The notes under the pieces were generated by a model. It ran no database searches, was not told the origin of the DNA, and saw only the letters and a list, made by a program, of their open reading frames with translations. The translations under genes and the position numbers were made by a program. A DNA stretch of 64,000 bases from contig NZ_JAJJMO010000001.1 in assembly GCF_020905345.1 (NCBI RefSeq), forward strand, positions 4,712,001 through 4,776,000. The letters run 5' to 3'. The DNA is from Flavobacterium pisciphilum. GTDB taxonomy: Bacteria > Bacteroidota > Bacteroidia > Flavobacteriales > Flavobacteriaceae. This document shows positions 7,907 through 17,068 of this stretch, in pieces. Numbering within the stretch: the first letter of the stretch is position 1; the number at the start of each line of letters is the position of its first letter.

Positions 7907-10231
7907 ATGAAAATTAGCATTTTACTTAGATATACTTTTTTGATGTGCTTATTGATTTCCAATACTATTTTTTCGCAAGTAAAAAATAGAACAAGTGTTC
8001 TCAAGAAAACAGAAAAGACAGTTAACACGTATGATAATGAGGCACAAAAGGAAAGTGAAAAAACAGAGCTTAAATTAGTCTTTTCTGATAGAAATGATAA
8101 TAATATTTATGAGGAACCGTATAGCTCTAAAGTAAAGAATAAAGCCAAGATTTTGTTTCCAATGTATGTTATCAATGAAGATAAAAATTATTACGAAGTT
8201 GTATTCGCTGATAAAAAGATGATTGGTAAGCCAAAAGGGACTTTGTCAGTTTTAAGAAGCAAAAAGAATCATTTTTCTAATGCCAAAGAAGTACAATATT
8301 TAGGTTGGATTAAGAAAGACAATGTAATAGAATATAGTAGAGCAATGCAAAATCAAGCCAATCTAAAATATGTGAAATATTTTGTTGCTTGTAATACATT
8401 AGACAATTTACTTTCTAGTGATAATAATGTCAAAAAAAGTGTTCTTTTATTAAAAAATGAACCGAATTTAGAAACAGTAGCTAAAAAAAATATTAAGCTA
8501 AATGATTTTGTATATGTATACAAAATAGATAAAAATGCTAAATCGGCTTTTGTATCTAATTTTGATGATCTTACAACAAAGGATACTATCAATCTTAAAT
8601 GTGGCTGGGTACCTACGCAATATTTGAATCCTATAGAAGATAATATGGTTCTAAAATTAGGTGCAACTGATAAACTAGAATTATCATCAGGGAAAGTTAC
8701 TTTTCAGGCAAACGAACTATATAAAAATACTTTGTTTATAAATGAAAATCAGTCAAGTAAACCAATTAAGTTTGATAATTCAAGTAAGATTTTGTTGCCA
8801 ATAAATATTTGGAATCACGATAAAAATAAAATTACAAATTTAAAAGGTGATGATATCACTATAAAAACAATTGAACAAATTGCTGCTCAAAGTAAGAACA
8901 TTAACTTTTATTATGTCTTTGAGAACAATAGTTCTACAAAACAGCATTTGAAGAAAACACTTTCTGCATTACAAAATCTAAAGCTTACTACAAGTAATGA
9001 GTTGTATGCAAATTATAATTTCACCTATTCGTTCATCGCTAAGGGAAAGTCTAAAAGTTATTATTTGATAAAATCACCATCTTTCTCAAAGTGGTTTGAT
9101 TTAATTGAAAAAAGTATCAAAACACCAGATGAAATTACGAGAGAGAATATTTTGCCTAACAACGATAATGGAATCAGTCAGTTCTTGAGCTCAGATGTTA
9201 ACTTCGAGAATAACTTTTTTATTTTGGCAGGATTAGACAATTCTATAAATTCTGCTTTGCCAGACAGTTTCAATATTTTGGCTAAGAATAATGCTAAATT
9301 ATTATTCGTTCTTTTTGGAAATGAAAATACTGCTGATAATCAAGATTTTATTCTGCAAAGTAAAATGTATTTAAATGAGGCTAGTAATGCTAATAAAAGA
9401 AATATTCAAAACTATTATGTTGATCCAAAACTAGTAACAAAAAATGATGAGTTTACTTATAATGGAGAAAATGACAATGATTATGTTTACAATGCTCCCC
9501 TAAAAAGTAATTTCAACGGAGGTATTATATTCCCTAAATTAAATGGGGAACTTACTCCAGAGACTATAAATAAAGCGATTGATAGTGTTATTAGTAAAAC
9601 TATAAAAACAAATAATGCTTTATTAAAATCATTGACACAATATAAGAATGAATTTAGTTTTCTGAGAAGCCAGCCAAGTCAAAAAATCAATAATTTGATT
9701 GAGAATTCTACTCAAAAAGATGGTGTAGATACTAACATAACAAAAAACTATAAAGATGAAACATTTGTAATAAATGCAAAAGATACTCTTAATAGTAATT
9801 TAGAAGACAAGGTTCATATTTTGCTTTCAGAAATTGAAATAAAGCAGCTTATTGAAAACTATAGAGAGTTAATTAGTAAAGAGTATACAAACGAAAATAT
9901 TGACAAAGTTGAGGTCTTTAATTTTAAAGACAAATGTAAACTGTATACTAAGAACATTAAAAAGACAGAAAAAATAAAAGCTCGAAACTCTTTAGCTGAT
10001 TTGTTTTATTTCAAGACAAGAGTATTTGTTAATAGTGCGCAGTTACATGAAATAAAAATTAGAGAGATTAGAAAGTTTAAGAAAAAGCCAGAGGAATTTA
10101 GATTGCTTTTTACAGCTTTAAATGCGAAGCTTGAAGTTTTAGAAAAAATGTTGCGCAACAATGCTTTTGAAGTTTTTGATGATGAATCTCAAACTAAATA
10201 TTATTACATACCCAAAAAACTTTTATTATAA
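7907..10231 (+). CDS. tssR: TssR, large exported T6SSiii subunit
   Basis: A 774-aa protein with an N-terminal signal peptide (MCLLISNTIFSQ cleavage region near residue 24) and no later membrane segment, hence periplasmic or outer-membrane associated. After a short charged linker comes a beta-rich region containing YLGWIKKDNVIEYSRAMQ, which recalls SH3-like modules. Then comes a domain of about 300 residues and a helical C-terminus. TssR is one of the five proteins (TssN-R) restricted to subtype iii. Length, signal peptide and place after the PKD protein fit. Confidence 0.7.
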   Translation: MKISILLRYTFLMCLLISNTIFSQVKNRTSVLKKTEKTVNTYDNEAQKESEKTELKLVFSDRNDNNIYEEPYSSKVKNKAKILFPMYVINEDKNYYEVVFADKKMIGKPKGTLSVLRSKKNHFSNAKEVQYLGWIKKDNVIEYSRAMQNQANLKYVKYFVACNTLDNLLSSDNNVKKSVLLLKNEPNLETVAKKNIKLNDFVYVYKIDKNAKSAFVSNFDDLTTKDTINLKCGWVPTQYLNPIEDNMVLKLGATDKLELSSGKVTFQANELYKNTLFINENQSSKPIKFDNSSKILLPINIWNHDKNKITNLKGDDITIKTIEQIAAQSKNINFYYVFENNSSTKQHLKKTLSALQNLKLTTSNELYANYNFTYSFIAKGKSKSYYLIKSPSFSKWFDLIEKSIKTPDEITRENILPNNDNGISQFLSSDVNFENNFFILAGLDNSINSALPDSFNILAKNNAKLLFVLFGNENTADNQDFILQSKMYLNEASNANKRNIQNYYVDPKLVTKNDEFTYNGENDNDYVYNAPLKSNFNGGIIFPKLNGELTPETINKAIDSVISKTIKTNNALLKSLTQYKNEFSFLRSQPSQKINNLIENSTQKDGVDTNITKNYKDETFVINAKDTLNSNLEDKVHILLSEIEIKQLIENYRELISKEYTNENIDKVEVFNFKDKCKLYTKNIKKTEKIKARNSLADLFYFKTRVFVNSAQLHEIKIREIRKFKKKPEEFRLLFTALNAKLEVLEKMLRNNAFEVFDDESQTKYYYIPKKLLL

Positions 10232-10240
10232 ATAGAGATT

Positions 10241-11017
10241 ATGGAGATTATTAAAACAATAGAAATAGCCAAGCCTTTACATGAAATAATTTTAGAAATG
10301 TTTTATTTTGAAAGTAAAGGAAAACCATGTGAGCTCACTAAAAATGAAATTTTATGGAAGTTGAAAGATTCAAGCATTTCCGAATATCAAATGGAGGAAG
10401 TACTGAACTGGATGGTTCATCATAAAAAGCTAAATGAAAATTTAGGGCTTTATAGTTTAGACCGCTTTGAACTTATAGATTTAGAAGAAAAATATAAAAC
10501 CGAAAGATTGAATAAAGATAAAAAACAAGAGCCTATTTTTTTTACTAATTACAGCACCATAAATAATATACATAATGCTGCAAAGCCAAAAGTACTAGAG
10601 ATATTTGCTCAGTATATTTTGCCTACTTTTTTGCTTTCTTATATCGTTTTTATCTTCTTTTTGGTGAATAAATTAAATAATAGCTTTGAAATTAAAAATG
10701 ACAAAATGGAAGATCTAAGTGAGGTGAAACTTACTGAACCTAAAACTGGAGTTATTAGAAAAAAGGAAGCATTATCAGATAAAGAAGTTAAACGACTGTT
10801 TTCCAATCAGCATCAAAATATTTTGTATTTAAATAGAACGATTGATTCTTTACAGAAGCAAGTAAATAAAATAAATGAAATTCATACGACAGCAACTTTA
10901 ACTATAAACAATCAGATAAATTCTCTGCAACCCCAAGTAAATGCTATCTTCTTACATATTGCAATAGTCCTTATGGGATTTATTTTGCTTTTCTTTATGA
11001 AAAATAGTGTTAATTAG
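10241..11017 (+). CDS. Unnamed two-TM protein at the end of the T6SSiii operon
   Basis: A 258-aa protein starting 9 bases after tssR. The first 90 residues look like a helical winged-helix-type domain (KNEILWKLKDSSISEYQMEEVLNWMVHHKKL). One membrane segment lies at about 123-147, a coiled-coil stretch with two LQ.QVN repeats spans about 195-235, and a second membrane segment ends the protein. I do not recognise the family. Its place before the operon terminator suggests an accessory membrane subunit or regulator of the apparatus. No TssQ-like lipoprotein is visible in the operon; this protein has no lipobox and is not that protein. Confidence 0.6.
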   Translation: MEIIKTIEIAKPLHEIILEMFYFESKGKPCELTKNEILWKLKDSSISEYQMEEVLNWMVHHKKLNENLGLYSLDRFELIDLEEKYKTERLNKDKKQEPIFFTNYSTINNIHNAAKPKVLEIFAQYILPTFLLSYIVFIFFLVNKLNNSFEIKNDKMEDLSEVKLTEPKTGVIRKKEALSDKEVKRLFSNQHQNILYLNRTIDSLQKQVNKINEIHTTATLTINNQINSLQPQVNAIFLHIAIVLMGFILLFFMKNSVN

Positions 11018-11121
11018 CTTGTTTGTTTAATTTATAGTTGTATATTCGTATAGAATTGATTGCGAATCTCCCTCATCTTCCTACAAGAAGCAAATCAAAA
11101 AAAGTACGTCAGTACAAGAAC

Positions 11122-11158
11122 GAGGTATTCTAAAATCAGTTAGAATACCTCTTTTTTT
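11122..11158 (+). terminator. Rho-independent terminator ending the tssH-tssR operon
   Basis: A perfect 11-bp stem (11122-11132 with 11141-11151) with an 8-base loop is followed by seven T. It separates the structural operon from hcp, so hcp probably has its own transcript. Confidence 0.85.
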
Positions 11159-11227
11159 GTTTATACTAGTCAAACAATATAAAGAGGATTCTAAAAAACA
11201 TTTTTTAACAACTTAATTATTTTTATT

Positions 11228-11623
11228 ATGGCATTTAAAGCAATTTTAGAATTCGAAGGAAACGAGTACCAAGTATTATTTTCAAAAGTAGATATGTTAA
11301 GACATACTGATGGTAAAGGAGCTGTTTCATCTGAGATTAAAGGAGGTAGATTAAACGTAAGAGTTAAATCTACAGACAACACTACAGTTATTGAGCAGGC
11401 AGTAAACAGCCAGCACAAACCAGTAAGTGGAAAAGTGAAGTATTTTAAAGCTGATTCTGAGCAAGTAATGAAAGAACTTTCTTTTGAAAATGCTTTTATT
11501 GTATTCTTCAGTGAGCAATTAGATGCTTTGGCAGAAACTCCAATGGTAACTGAAATCACTTTCTCAGCTGAGAAAATTACATTAGGTAATGCAACATTAG
11601 ATAACAATTGGGCTAAAATTTAA
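11228..11623 (+). CDS. tssD: Hcp/TssD, T6SSiii inner tube protein
   Basis: A 131-aa protein with no signal peptide, matching the Bacteroidetes Hcp family: FEGNEYQVLFSKVDMLRHTD at the start, then S.EIKGGRL, GKVKYFK and the FENAFIVFFSE box. Hexameric rings of Hcp stack to form the injected tube and carry small effectors in the lumen. It has its own terminators on both sides and slightly more GC-rich codon use than its neighbours, consistent with high expression. Its N-terminal fold reappears fused to a protease at position 590. Confidence 0.9.
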   Translation: MAFKAILEFEGNEYQVLFSKVDMLRHTDGKGAVSSEIKGGRLNVRVKSTDNTTVIEQAVNSQHKPVSGKVKYFKADSEQVMKELSFENAFIVFFSEQLDALAETPMVTEITFSAEKITLGNATLDNNWAKI

Positions 11624-11638
11624 TTTTTACCTATTTGG

Positions 11639-11670
11639 CAAGAAGCGGTACAACACCGCTTCTTGTTTTT
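11639..11670 (+). terminator. Terminator after hcp
   Basis: An 11-bp perfect stem (11639-11649 with 11655-11665) and a 5-base loop are followed by five T, 15 bases after the hcp stop. Confidence 0.85.
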
Positions 11671-11825
11671 ATAATACTTCAAATATTTAAGGATGCGGTT
11701 ATTAAAGAGATAGTCAAATCTTTTTTTCTTAAAATTCATAGTGCTATTATAAAGTAGTAGCTGATTTAACTTAATATTTTAAGGAATAGAAAATGATATG
11801 ATAACTGGTAGTAAATAATAAAGTG

Positions 11826-12272
11826 ATGCAACAACAAGGTTTTTTATATAAAAATTTAGATAATAATTTTTTCTTAAAAGAAATGTTGCCTGTGCTTTTA
11901 GCTCTATCCTTATTTGTATGTTATTATATTTATTCATCTACTATATTAATGAATATAGGGGCTATAAATAAAAGCTTCTTGGCTGAATATTTTTGCGCTT
12001 TTAAAATAGGAATAACACTAACTGGTGTTTTCTTTTTTTATCAAAAAGAGAAAATTAATAATATAAATATCTCCATAGGAGTTATTGTACTATTTGCCTC
12101 TTTTCTATTTGAACATATAGGACAGTTTTTAATAATGAATAGCCTTAATTATTCATCAGTTTTATATCTTAAAACATTCCCGAATATTACTTTTTGGTTT
12201 GGAATAATTCTATTTATTTTTTCTCTACAAGATTTTGGACAGAGAATAAATCTGGATAAACCGAACCTTTAA
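11826..12272 (+). CDS. Small four-TM membrane protein of unknown function
   Basis: A 148-aa protein with about four membrane segments (residues about 20-40, 56-74, 83-104 and 120-138). The ATG at 11826 is preferred over a GTG one codon earlier. No family is recognised. It lies between the hcp terminator and a peptidoglycan-hydrolase effector, so it could belong to the effector island, perhaps as a membrane immunity protein, but nothing in the sequence proves that. Confidence 0.5.
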   Translation: MQQQGFLYKNLDNNFFLKEMLPVLLALSLFVCYYIYSSTILMNIGAINKSFLAEYFCAFKIGITLTGVFFFYQKEKINNINISIGVIVLFASFLFEHIGQFLIMNSLNYSSVLYLKTFPNITFWFGIILFIFSLQDFGQRINLDKPNL

Positions 12273-12403
12273 AATATTACCTACTAATCAAATAAAACCA
12301 ACCTTGATGTTAGAGATACTACCAGAAATAAATTTCAGAATTGACAGTAAAAAGATATTCTTTTCTAGAAGTACGAAACTATATCAAACTAATAAATTAT
12401 GTC

Positions 12404-13267
12404 ATGGCTAAATCCTCATCCTCCGGAAAACATAAAAATGCTAGCTCATTAGGAGTTAAGGCCCCTCAATACAATCGGCAAACTGGTCAATGGGAAAATA
12501 CCGATAAGCTAGGCGCAATGATGCAGAGAAGAAGTACACAAGGTCATCGTGTAGCAGAAGATGTGAAGGCTAAAAATTTGAATTCAGGACCTAAAAAAGA
12601 AAAACCTGTTCATCATTTGTTTTTGACAACAATTGCTATCGATATTTATGATTTTGCTAAAGCAAAGGGTGCGTCTTCTAAGGGAGCATTGTTAGTGTTA
12701 GCACAGGCAAGTTTAGAAAGTGGATATGGAGCTTCTGCAATAAAAAATGATGATTATAATTTATTTGGAGTAATGGGAAAACCATCCAAAAGGAGTACTA
12801 GTCACGGTACAGTTAAAGACTATTCAACTCTGGGAGGTTACCAAGCAGCTTTGACAGATTATTTTAATAAAATAAATAAAAACTGGAGCTACTTTTCTAC
12901 CATAATAAAGAATGATACTATTACTGCAGATGATATTGACAAGGCTTTTAATACAGGGAAATATTATCCAACAGCTAAAGAAAGGCATGGAGGTAAATAT
13001 ACTTATAATGCCGATATGGACAGTGCTGGTAATAACCATTATGGTGAACATTTATTGAAACAGATAGGTAGTGTAAAAAAGCGTTTCAAGGATAGTTTAG
13101 TTTATCAACTAGATGTTAACAAGGAAAGATTAAAGGAAATAAATACCCTATTAACAAACAACTCTCTTTTATTCACAGATCCTGTGAAAATAAAACTAGA
13201 GGAGGAGAAAAGATTACTTATTAGCCGTAACGAAAAATTTAATTCTATTTCAAATGAAATTAACTAA
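12404..13267 (+). CDS. Glucosaminidase-domain T6SS effector (peptidoglycan hydrolase)
   Basis: I choose the ATG at 12404 (MAKSSSSGKHKN), giving 287 aa; the open frame also runs back to a TTG at 12341. Residues about 1-65 are polar and probably disordered. Residues about 70-225 form a FlgJ-like beta-N-acetylglucosaminidase domain with LAQASLESGYG, where E105 is the expected catalytic acid, followed by NLFGVMG, YSTLGGYQAALTDYF and the YPTAKERHGGKYTY segment. A helical tail follows. There is no signal peptide, unlike housekeeping hydrolases, and the gene overlaps a lipoprotein gene and precedes vgrG, so a T6SS cell-wall effector is likely. Confidence 0.8.
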   Translation: MAKSSSSGKHKNASSLGVKAPQYNRQTGQWENTDKLGAMMQRRSTQGHRVAEDVKAKNLNSGPKKEKPVHHLFLTTIAIDIYDFAKAKGASSKGALLVLAQASLESGYGASAIKNDDYNLFGVMGKPSKRSTSHGTVKDYSTLGGYQAALTDYFNKINKNWSYFSTIIKNDTITADDIDKAFNTGKYYPTAKERHGGKYTYNADMDSAGNNHYGEHLLKQIGSVKKRFKDSLVYQLDVNKERLKEINTLLTNNSLLFTDPVKIKLEEEKRLLISRNEKFNSISNEIN

Positions 13268-13910
13268 TTTTTTTAAACTAAAAATAGTTTTAATTGCTTT
13301 TGTACTTCTTGGGTGCAATTTAAAAAACAGTGAGAATCCTGTTTCGAAACATACAGCCAAAAATGAGCAAGAAAAATTTGAAGTTGACAGCCTAGAAGTT
13401 AAAGATAAAGAAGGCATTTTATATACCATCAAGTATTATAATGATAGTATTTATGTGACTCAGAATAAAAAAAACATTATAAAAATAGGTTATCTAAATC
13501 GATTTGAAAAAGCATTTCCAGTAAATGGTTTAATTGTAAATGATAAGTCTAAAGATTGTTATATCACAGACAGTCATATTCTTTTATTGCCATTAAATGA
13601 GGTAAATAATAGGATAAATTTAATTGCAATTGATTTAATAAATAAAAAAGAAATTAGTTATCAATTTAAAGAGAAATCAGATCTAATTACAACAGCTATT
13701 AACTCTTTTTATTTTAATGAAAAATCGAACATAATTGTAAGCACTAATAGCTTGAATTATGAAGGAAAAACCACTGTACATTACTATAAAATAGGTAAAG
13801 ATTTAATAACCCATCAGGGAAGTAAAGAATTAGATTTAACGCCTGAAATGCTTGAAAGTAATGAAGCATTTTTTAAATTTTTAAATACAAATAATAATAA
13901 CATTCCTTAA
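13254..13910 (+). CDS. Lipoprotein, candidate immunity to the glucosaminidase effector
   Basis: A 218-aa protein with an N-terminal signal and lipobox VLLGC (C21), so it should be a membrane-anchored periplasmic lipoprotein. Its start codon lies 14 bases inside the effector gene, indicating coupled translation. Immunity proteins against wall-cutting T6SS effectors are usually periplasmic, which fits. The mature part is beta-rich with no recognised domain. Confidence 0.65.
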   Translation: MKLTNFFKLKIVLIAFVLLGCNLKNSENPVSKHTAKNEQEKFEVDSLEVKDKEGILYTIKYYNDSIYVTQNKKNIIKIGYLNRFEKAFPVNGLIVNDKSKDCYITDSHILLLPLNEVNNRINLIAIDLINKKEISYQFKEKSDLITTAINSFYFNEKSNIIVSTNSLNYEGKTTVHYYKIGKDLITHQGSKELDLTPEMLESNEAFFKFLNTNNNNIP

Positions 13911-13938
13911 GACTAGCTACTAATACAAAAAAAAAATT

Positions 13939-15708
13939 ATGACACCACCAACAATAATTTTTGGAATAGATTCTAAAAAAATAAGCCACTTTACCAGTAT
14001 TGAGTTGGTACAAGTGATAAATGACCACCATCGATTTGAAATTCTTGTCCCACACGCTGTAGTAGAGAGCCCTTTGGCATATACCCTTGAAAATGCCCAG
14101 GCATGGTTAGGTAAGGTGGTGCATATAATTCTTGAAGAAAAGAATAATTTTCTAGGAGTTGTTACCAATATCGATTTTGATCAGGAAATGGGACATTCAG
14201 GAAATCACATTATAGTATCAGGCTATTCTAAAACTATATTATTAGAGTCTGGAGAGAAGTTATATTCTTGGGAAGAACTGGGCTTAAAAGATATTGTAAA
14301 AGAAGTAGTGAAAAATGGGGCAGGAGAGCAACTGCAAAATGATATCAATCCTGATTATAACAGTAAAATGGATTATCAGAATCAGTATCTCGAAACAGAT
14401 TTTCAGTTCATTCAGCGATTGGCAAAACAATACAATGAATGGTTGTATTATGATGGAGAAAAATTAATTTTTGGGAAGCCTAAAAGTTTTGATGCTCCTA
14501 TATCATTAACTTATAATAGTGATATTTCGAAATTAAAAATATCAGTTCAGGCATTGCCTAATAAGTTTAGTGCTTTTACATATAATGAAAGTGCTGACAA
14601 GCGCTATACTGCAAAATCTAAAGATACAGTAGGAGGTTTACCAAAATTAGGTAATGAAGCATTTGCAAGTTCAAAAGAAGTCTTTGCAACACCAGCTTAT
14701 ACTCACGGTATCGTAAGTACAGGGGATGATTTGGTTTTAGAATCCTTCTTAAAAAAGAAACAGGAAAGTGCTGCTGCTGATACTAATTTTGTTTCAGCGA
14801 CTACAAAAAATTCAAAATTAAAAATAGGAAGTATAGTTAATATACAATCTAGTGTTTTGGAAAATGCGAGTATGATTACACAAGAAGTCGGTTCTTATAT
14901 TATTACTGAAATTACACATTATGCTACCCATTTAGGGGAGTATGAAAATAATTTTAGAGCCATACCTTCTAAAGTACTTAGCTTGCCAGAACCAGATGTA
15001 GCATATCCAATAGCACAAACACAGCAGGCTGTTGTAGAGAGTAATACTGACCCGAAAAATAAAGGAAGAATAAGAGTGCAAATGCTTTGGCAACAAGGCA
15101 CTTCAATGAAGACAGCATGGCTTCGTGTTATGACTCCAGATGCAGGTAGCAGTGATAAAGTAGGTACAAACCGAGGAATGGTATTTATTCCAGATGTAGG
15201 AGATCATGTTATGGTACATTTCCGTTATGGCGATCCTAACAGACCTTTTATCCTAGGTAGTGTCTTCCATGGAAAAAGCGGTGGCGGTGGTGGAAAAGAC
15301 AACAATCAAAGAAGTTTTGCAACCCGAGGAGGAACTTCGCTTGTTCTCGATGAAGAAAAAAACACTTTTACGGCTACAGATCCAAGTGGTAATATGATAA
15401 AACTTAATGGAGATGGTACAATGACACTTTATGCGCCAAATAAGATAGATCTACAATCTAAAGAAATAAATCTTATTGCTGATGAAAAAGTAAATATAGA
15501 TGGTGTAAATGAAGTAAATGTTAGTAGCAAAAAAGTATTGGTTACAGGTACTGATGAGGTTACGGTTAAAAGTGATACTCAAATTACTGATGAAGCACCA
15601 AGTATTAATATAAAAGGGAAAAACACCATTTTGGCAGAAGGAAAAGTTGTTGATATAGATGGAAAAACAATGACTAATGTTAAGGGAGGAATTGTAAATT
15701 TAAACTAA
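13939..15708 (+). CDS. vgrG: VgrG/TssI spike protein
   Basis: A 589-aa VgrG. Residues about 1-330 are the gp27-like base, with FQFIQRLAKQYNEWLYYDG and a FDQEMG-type barrel. The gp5 OB-fold follows with TDPKNKGRIRVQMLW and GFxPDVGDHVMVHF-like residues (MVFIPDVGDHV), then RPFILGSVFHG. After a Gly-rich linker (SGGGGGKDN) comes the needle, a beta helix with repeated short strands (DKVNIDGV, NEVNVSSK). It forms the spike on the Hcp tube. There is no C-terminal extension, so cargo must bind through PAAR proteins and adaptors. It lies upstream of such an adaptor and a PAAR/Rhs protein. Confidence 0.92.
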   Translation: MTPPTIIFGIDSKKISHFTSIELVQVINDHHRFEILVPHAVVESPLAYTLENAQAWLGKVVHIILEEKNNFLGVVTNIDFDQEMGHSGNHIIVSGYSKTILLESGEKLYSWEELGLKDIVKEVVKNGAGEQLQNDINPDYNSKMDYQNQYLETDFQFIQRLAKQYNEWLYYDGEKLIFGKPKSFDAPISLTYNSDISKLKISVQALPNKFSAFTYNESADKRYTAKSKDTVGGLPKLGNEAFASSKEVFATPAYTHGIVSTGDDLVLESFLKKKQESAAADTNFVSATTKNSKLKIGSIVNIQSSVLENASMITQEVGSYIITEITHYATHLGEYENNFRAIPSKVLSLPEPDVAYPIAQTQQAVVESNTDPKNKGRIRVQMLWQQGTSMKTAWLRVMTPDAGSSDKVGTNRGMVFIPDVGDHVMVHFRYGDPNRPFILGSVFHGKSGGGGGKDNNQRSFATRGGTSLVLDEEKNTFTATDPSGNMIKLNGDGTMTLYAPNKIDLQSKEINLIADEKVNIDGVNEVNVSSKKVLVTGTDEVTVKSDTQITDEAPSINIKGKNTILAEGKVVDIDGKTMTNVKGGIVNLN

Positions 15709-15716
15709 AACCAAAA

Positions 15717-17066
15717 ATGAATAACGCTCACAATCCTATTGCTGTAAGGGTCGAAAATATTCAAAAAATATGGAATAAAACTAGAACTGATAAGCCAAAA
15801 GCACGACTATTTAGTATGGTTTGTTTTACGGATGATTTTCCTTTGGTAGATGGTTTTATTCGATTGGAGTCTTCAGCATACGGTAAGTCTGATGATTCAT
15901 TCGTTGCTTTTGGGTTTGATTTTTATGACAAGAAAGCTTTTTACACCACCATTATTGAACAATGGATCGTAACGTTTGAAGAAGATTTGAAAAAAAATCC
16001 AAGTTGGAATTGGGAAGATTTTACCACTTTTAGAGAAGTACTACCAGAAATTGAGAAACTTAGTATAGCGAATCTTAAAGATTTTTATATAAAAATGCTG
16101 GTAAGCTTTAAGAAATTTGAGGCTAAAACAGATAATCTTTTAATTGTTAGTTTTTTAATTAAAAAAGTTAGTGATCCAGATTTATTAAAAGAAAGTATAA
16201 AAGAGCTTTCGGTTTTGTTACCAGCAGATATTGGATTCTTGTTTATTGATTACCAAGAAAGACAATTGTATAAAGAAATGATTACCTCAGTAAAGGAAAA
16301 AGGAATCATTATTGAAATTCCAAATCAAGATATTAATAAGGCGTATAAAGAAATAGCTACCCAAGGTAATCCAAACGACCCACAACTGAGATATAGAAAA
16401 TGCTTGTTTGAAATTGGGGAAGCCGCAAAAGCTAAAAAACAAGGGAAAGTAAAAAAACTAGGAAAGGTACTTATTGATATAAGTAAGAGTACAGGGGAGA
16501 CTAGTTTTTGGGCCTCTTCTTATCTTATTTATGCTAGTTTTTTATTTCAATTTAAAGATGAAAAAGAGCTTATTCATGAACTGTTAGATAAAGGAATAAA
16601 AATAACAACTCCATTTTATAAGGAGAAAGAAGATATTGCTGGGATTTTATTGCAATTATTAGCATACAAAGGTTCCCATTATAGTATTACAGGAAAAATA
16701 GATTCTGCTATATATTATTTTTTAAAGCAAGTAGCTGTAGCTAAAGAAATTGAGCAAGAAATGCAAGTTATTAATGGCTATAATTATGCTTTATTATTGG
16801 CTGCAAAAAAGAGAGATGGGCAATATACTGAAATTTTAAATGATGCTTTTGAGTATGGATACGCTTTGGATGATACAACTCTCAAAATTATCAATTTCAC
16901 CTTTATTGCAAATAGTTATTTAGAGAATGATCCCAAAATCGATTATTCAGAAAAAGAAGCTATTGACGACAGAATGATAAGCATTTTTGGAGAAAGCTGG
17001 CGCGACAATCCGCGACAAATTGCAAAACAGATACAAGAGGAATACCAATTAAGTAATACCTACTAA
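15717..17066 (+). CDS. Putative effector adaptor between VgrG and the Rhs effector
   Basis: A 449-aa cytoplasmic protein with no recognised Pfam-type motif. The N-terminal half is mixed alpha/beta (FSMVCFTDDFPLVDGFIRLESS, LLIVSFLIKKVSDPDLL). The C-terminal half is helical with TPR-like pairs (ISKSTGETSFWASSYLIYASFLFQ and KIDSAIYYFLKQVAVAKEIEQ, cited in parts). It sits 8 bases after vgrG and 2 bases before the PAAR/Rhs gene, where proteobacteria carry DUF4123, DUF1795 or DUF2169 adaptors. A chaperone that loads the Rhs protein on VgrG is the natural inference. It shows no clear likeness to those families. Confidence 0.6.
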   Translation: MNNAHNPIAVRVENIQKIWNKTRTDKPKARLFSMVCFTDDFPLVDGFIRLESSAYGKSDDSFVAFGFDFYDKKAFYTTIIEQWIVTFEEDLKKNPSWNWEDFTTFREVLPEIEKLSIANLKDFYIKMLVSFKKFEAKTDNLLIVSFLIKKVSDPDLLKESIKELSVLLPADIGFLFIDYQERQLYKEMITSVKEKGIIIEIPNQDINKAYKEIATQGNPNDPQLRYRKCLFEIGEAAKAKKQGKVKKLGKVLIDISKSTGETSFWASSYLIYASFLFQFKDEKELIHELLDKGIKITTPFYKEKEDIAGILLQLLAYKGSHYSITGKIDSAIYYFLKQVAVAKEIEQEMQVINGYNYALLLAAKKRDGQYTEILNDAFEYGYALDDTTLKIINFTFIANSYLENDPKIDYSEKEAIDDRMISIFGESWRDNPRQIAKQIQEEYQLSNTY

Positions 17067-17068
17067 TT

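Noticed and set aside
11191..11607. A 138-codon open frame antisense to hcp
   Set aside because: It lies fully over the recognised hcp gene and its product resembles nothing; a shadow.
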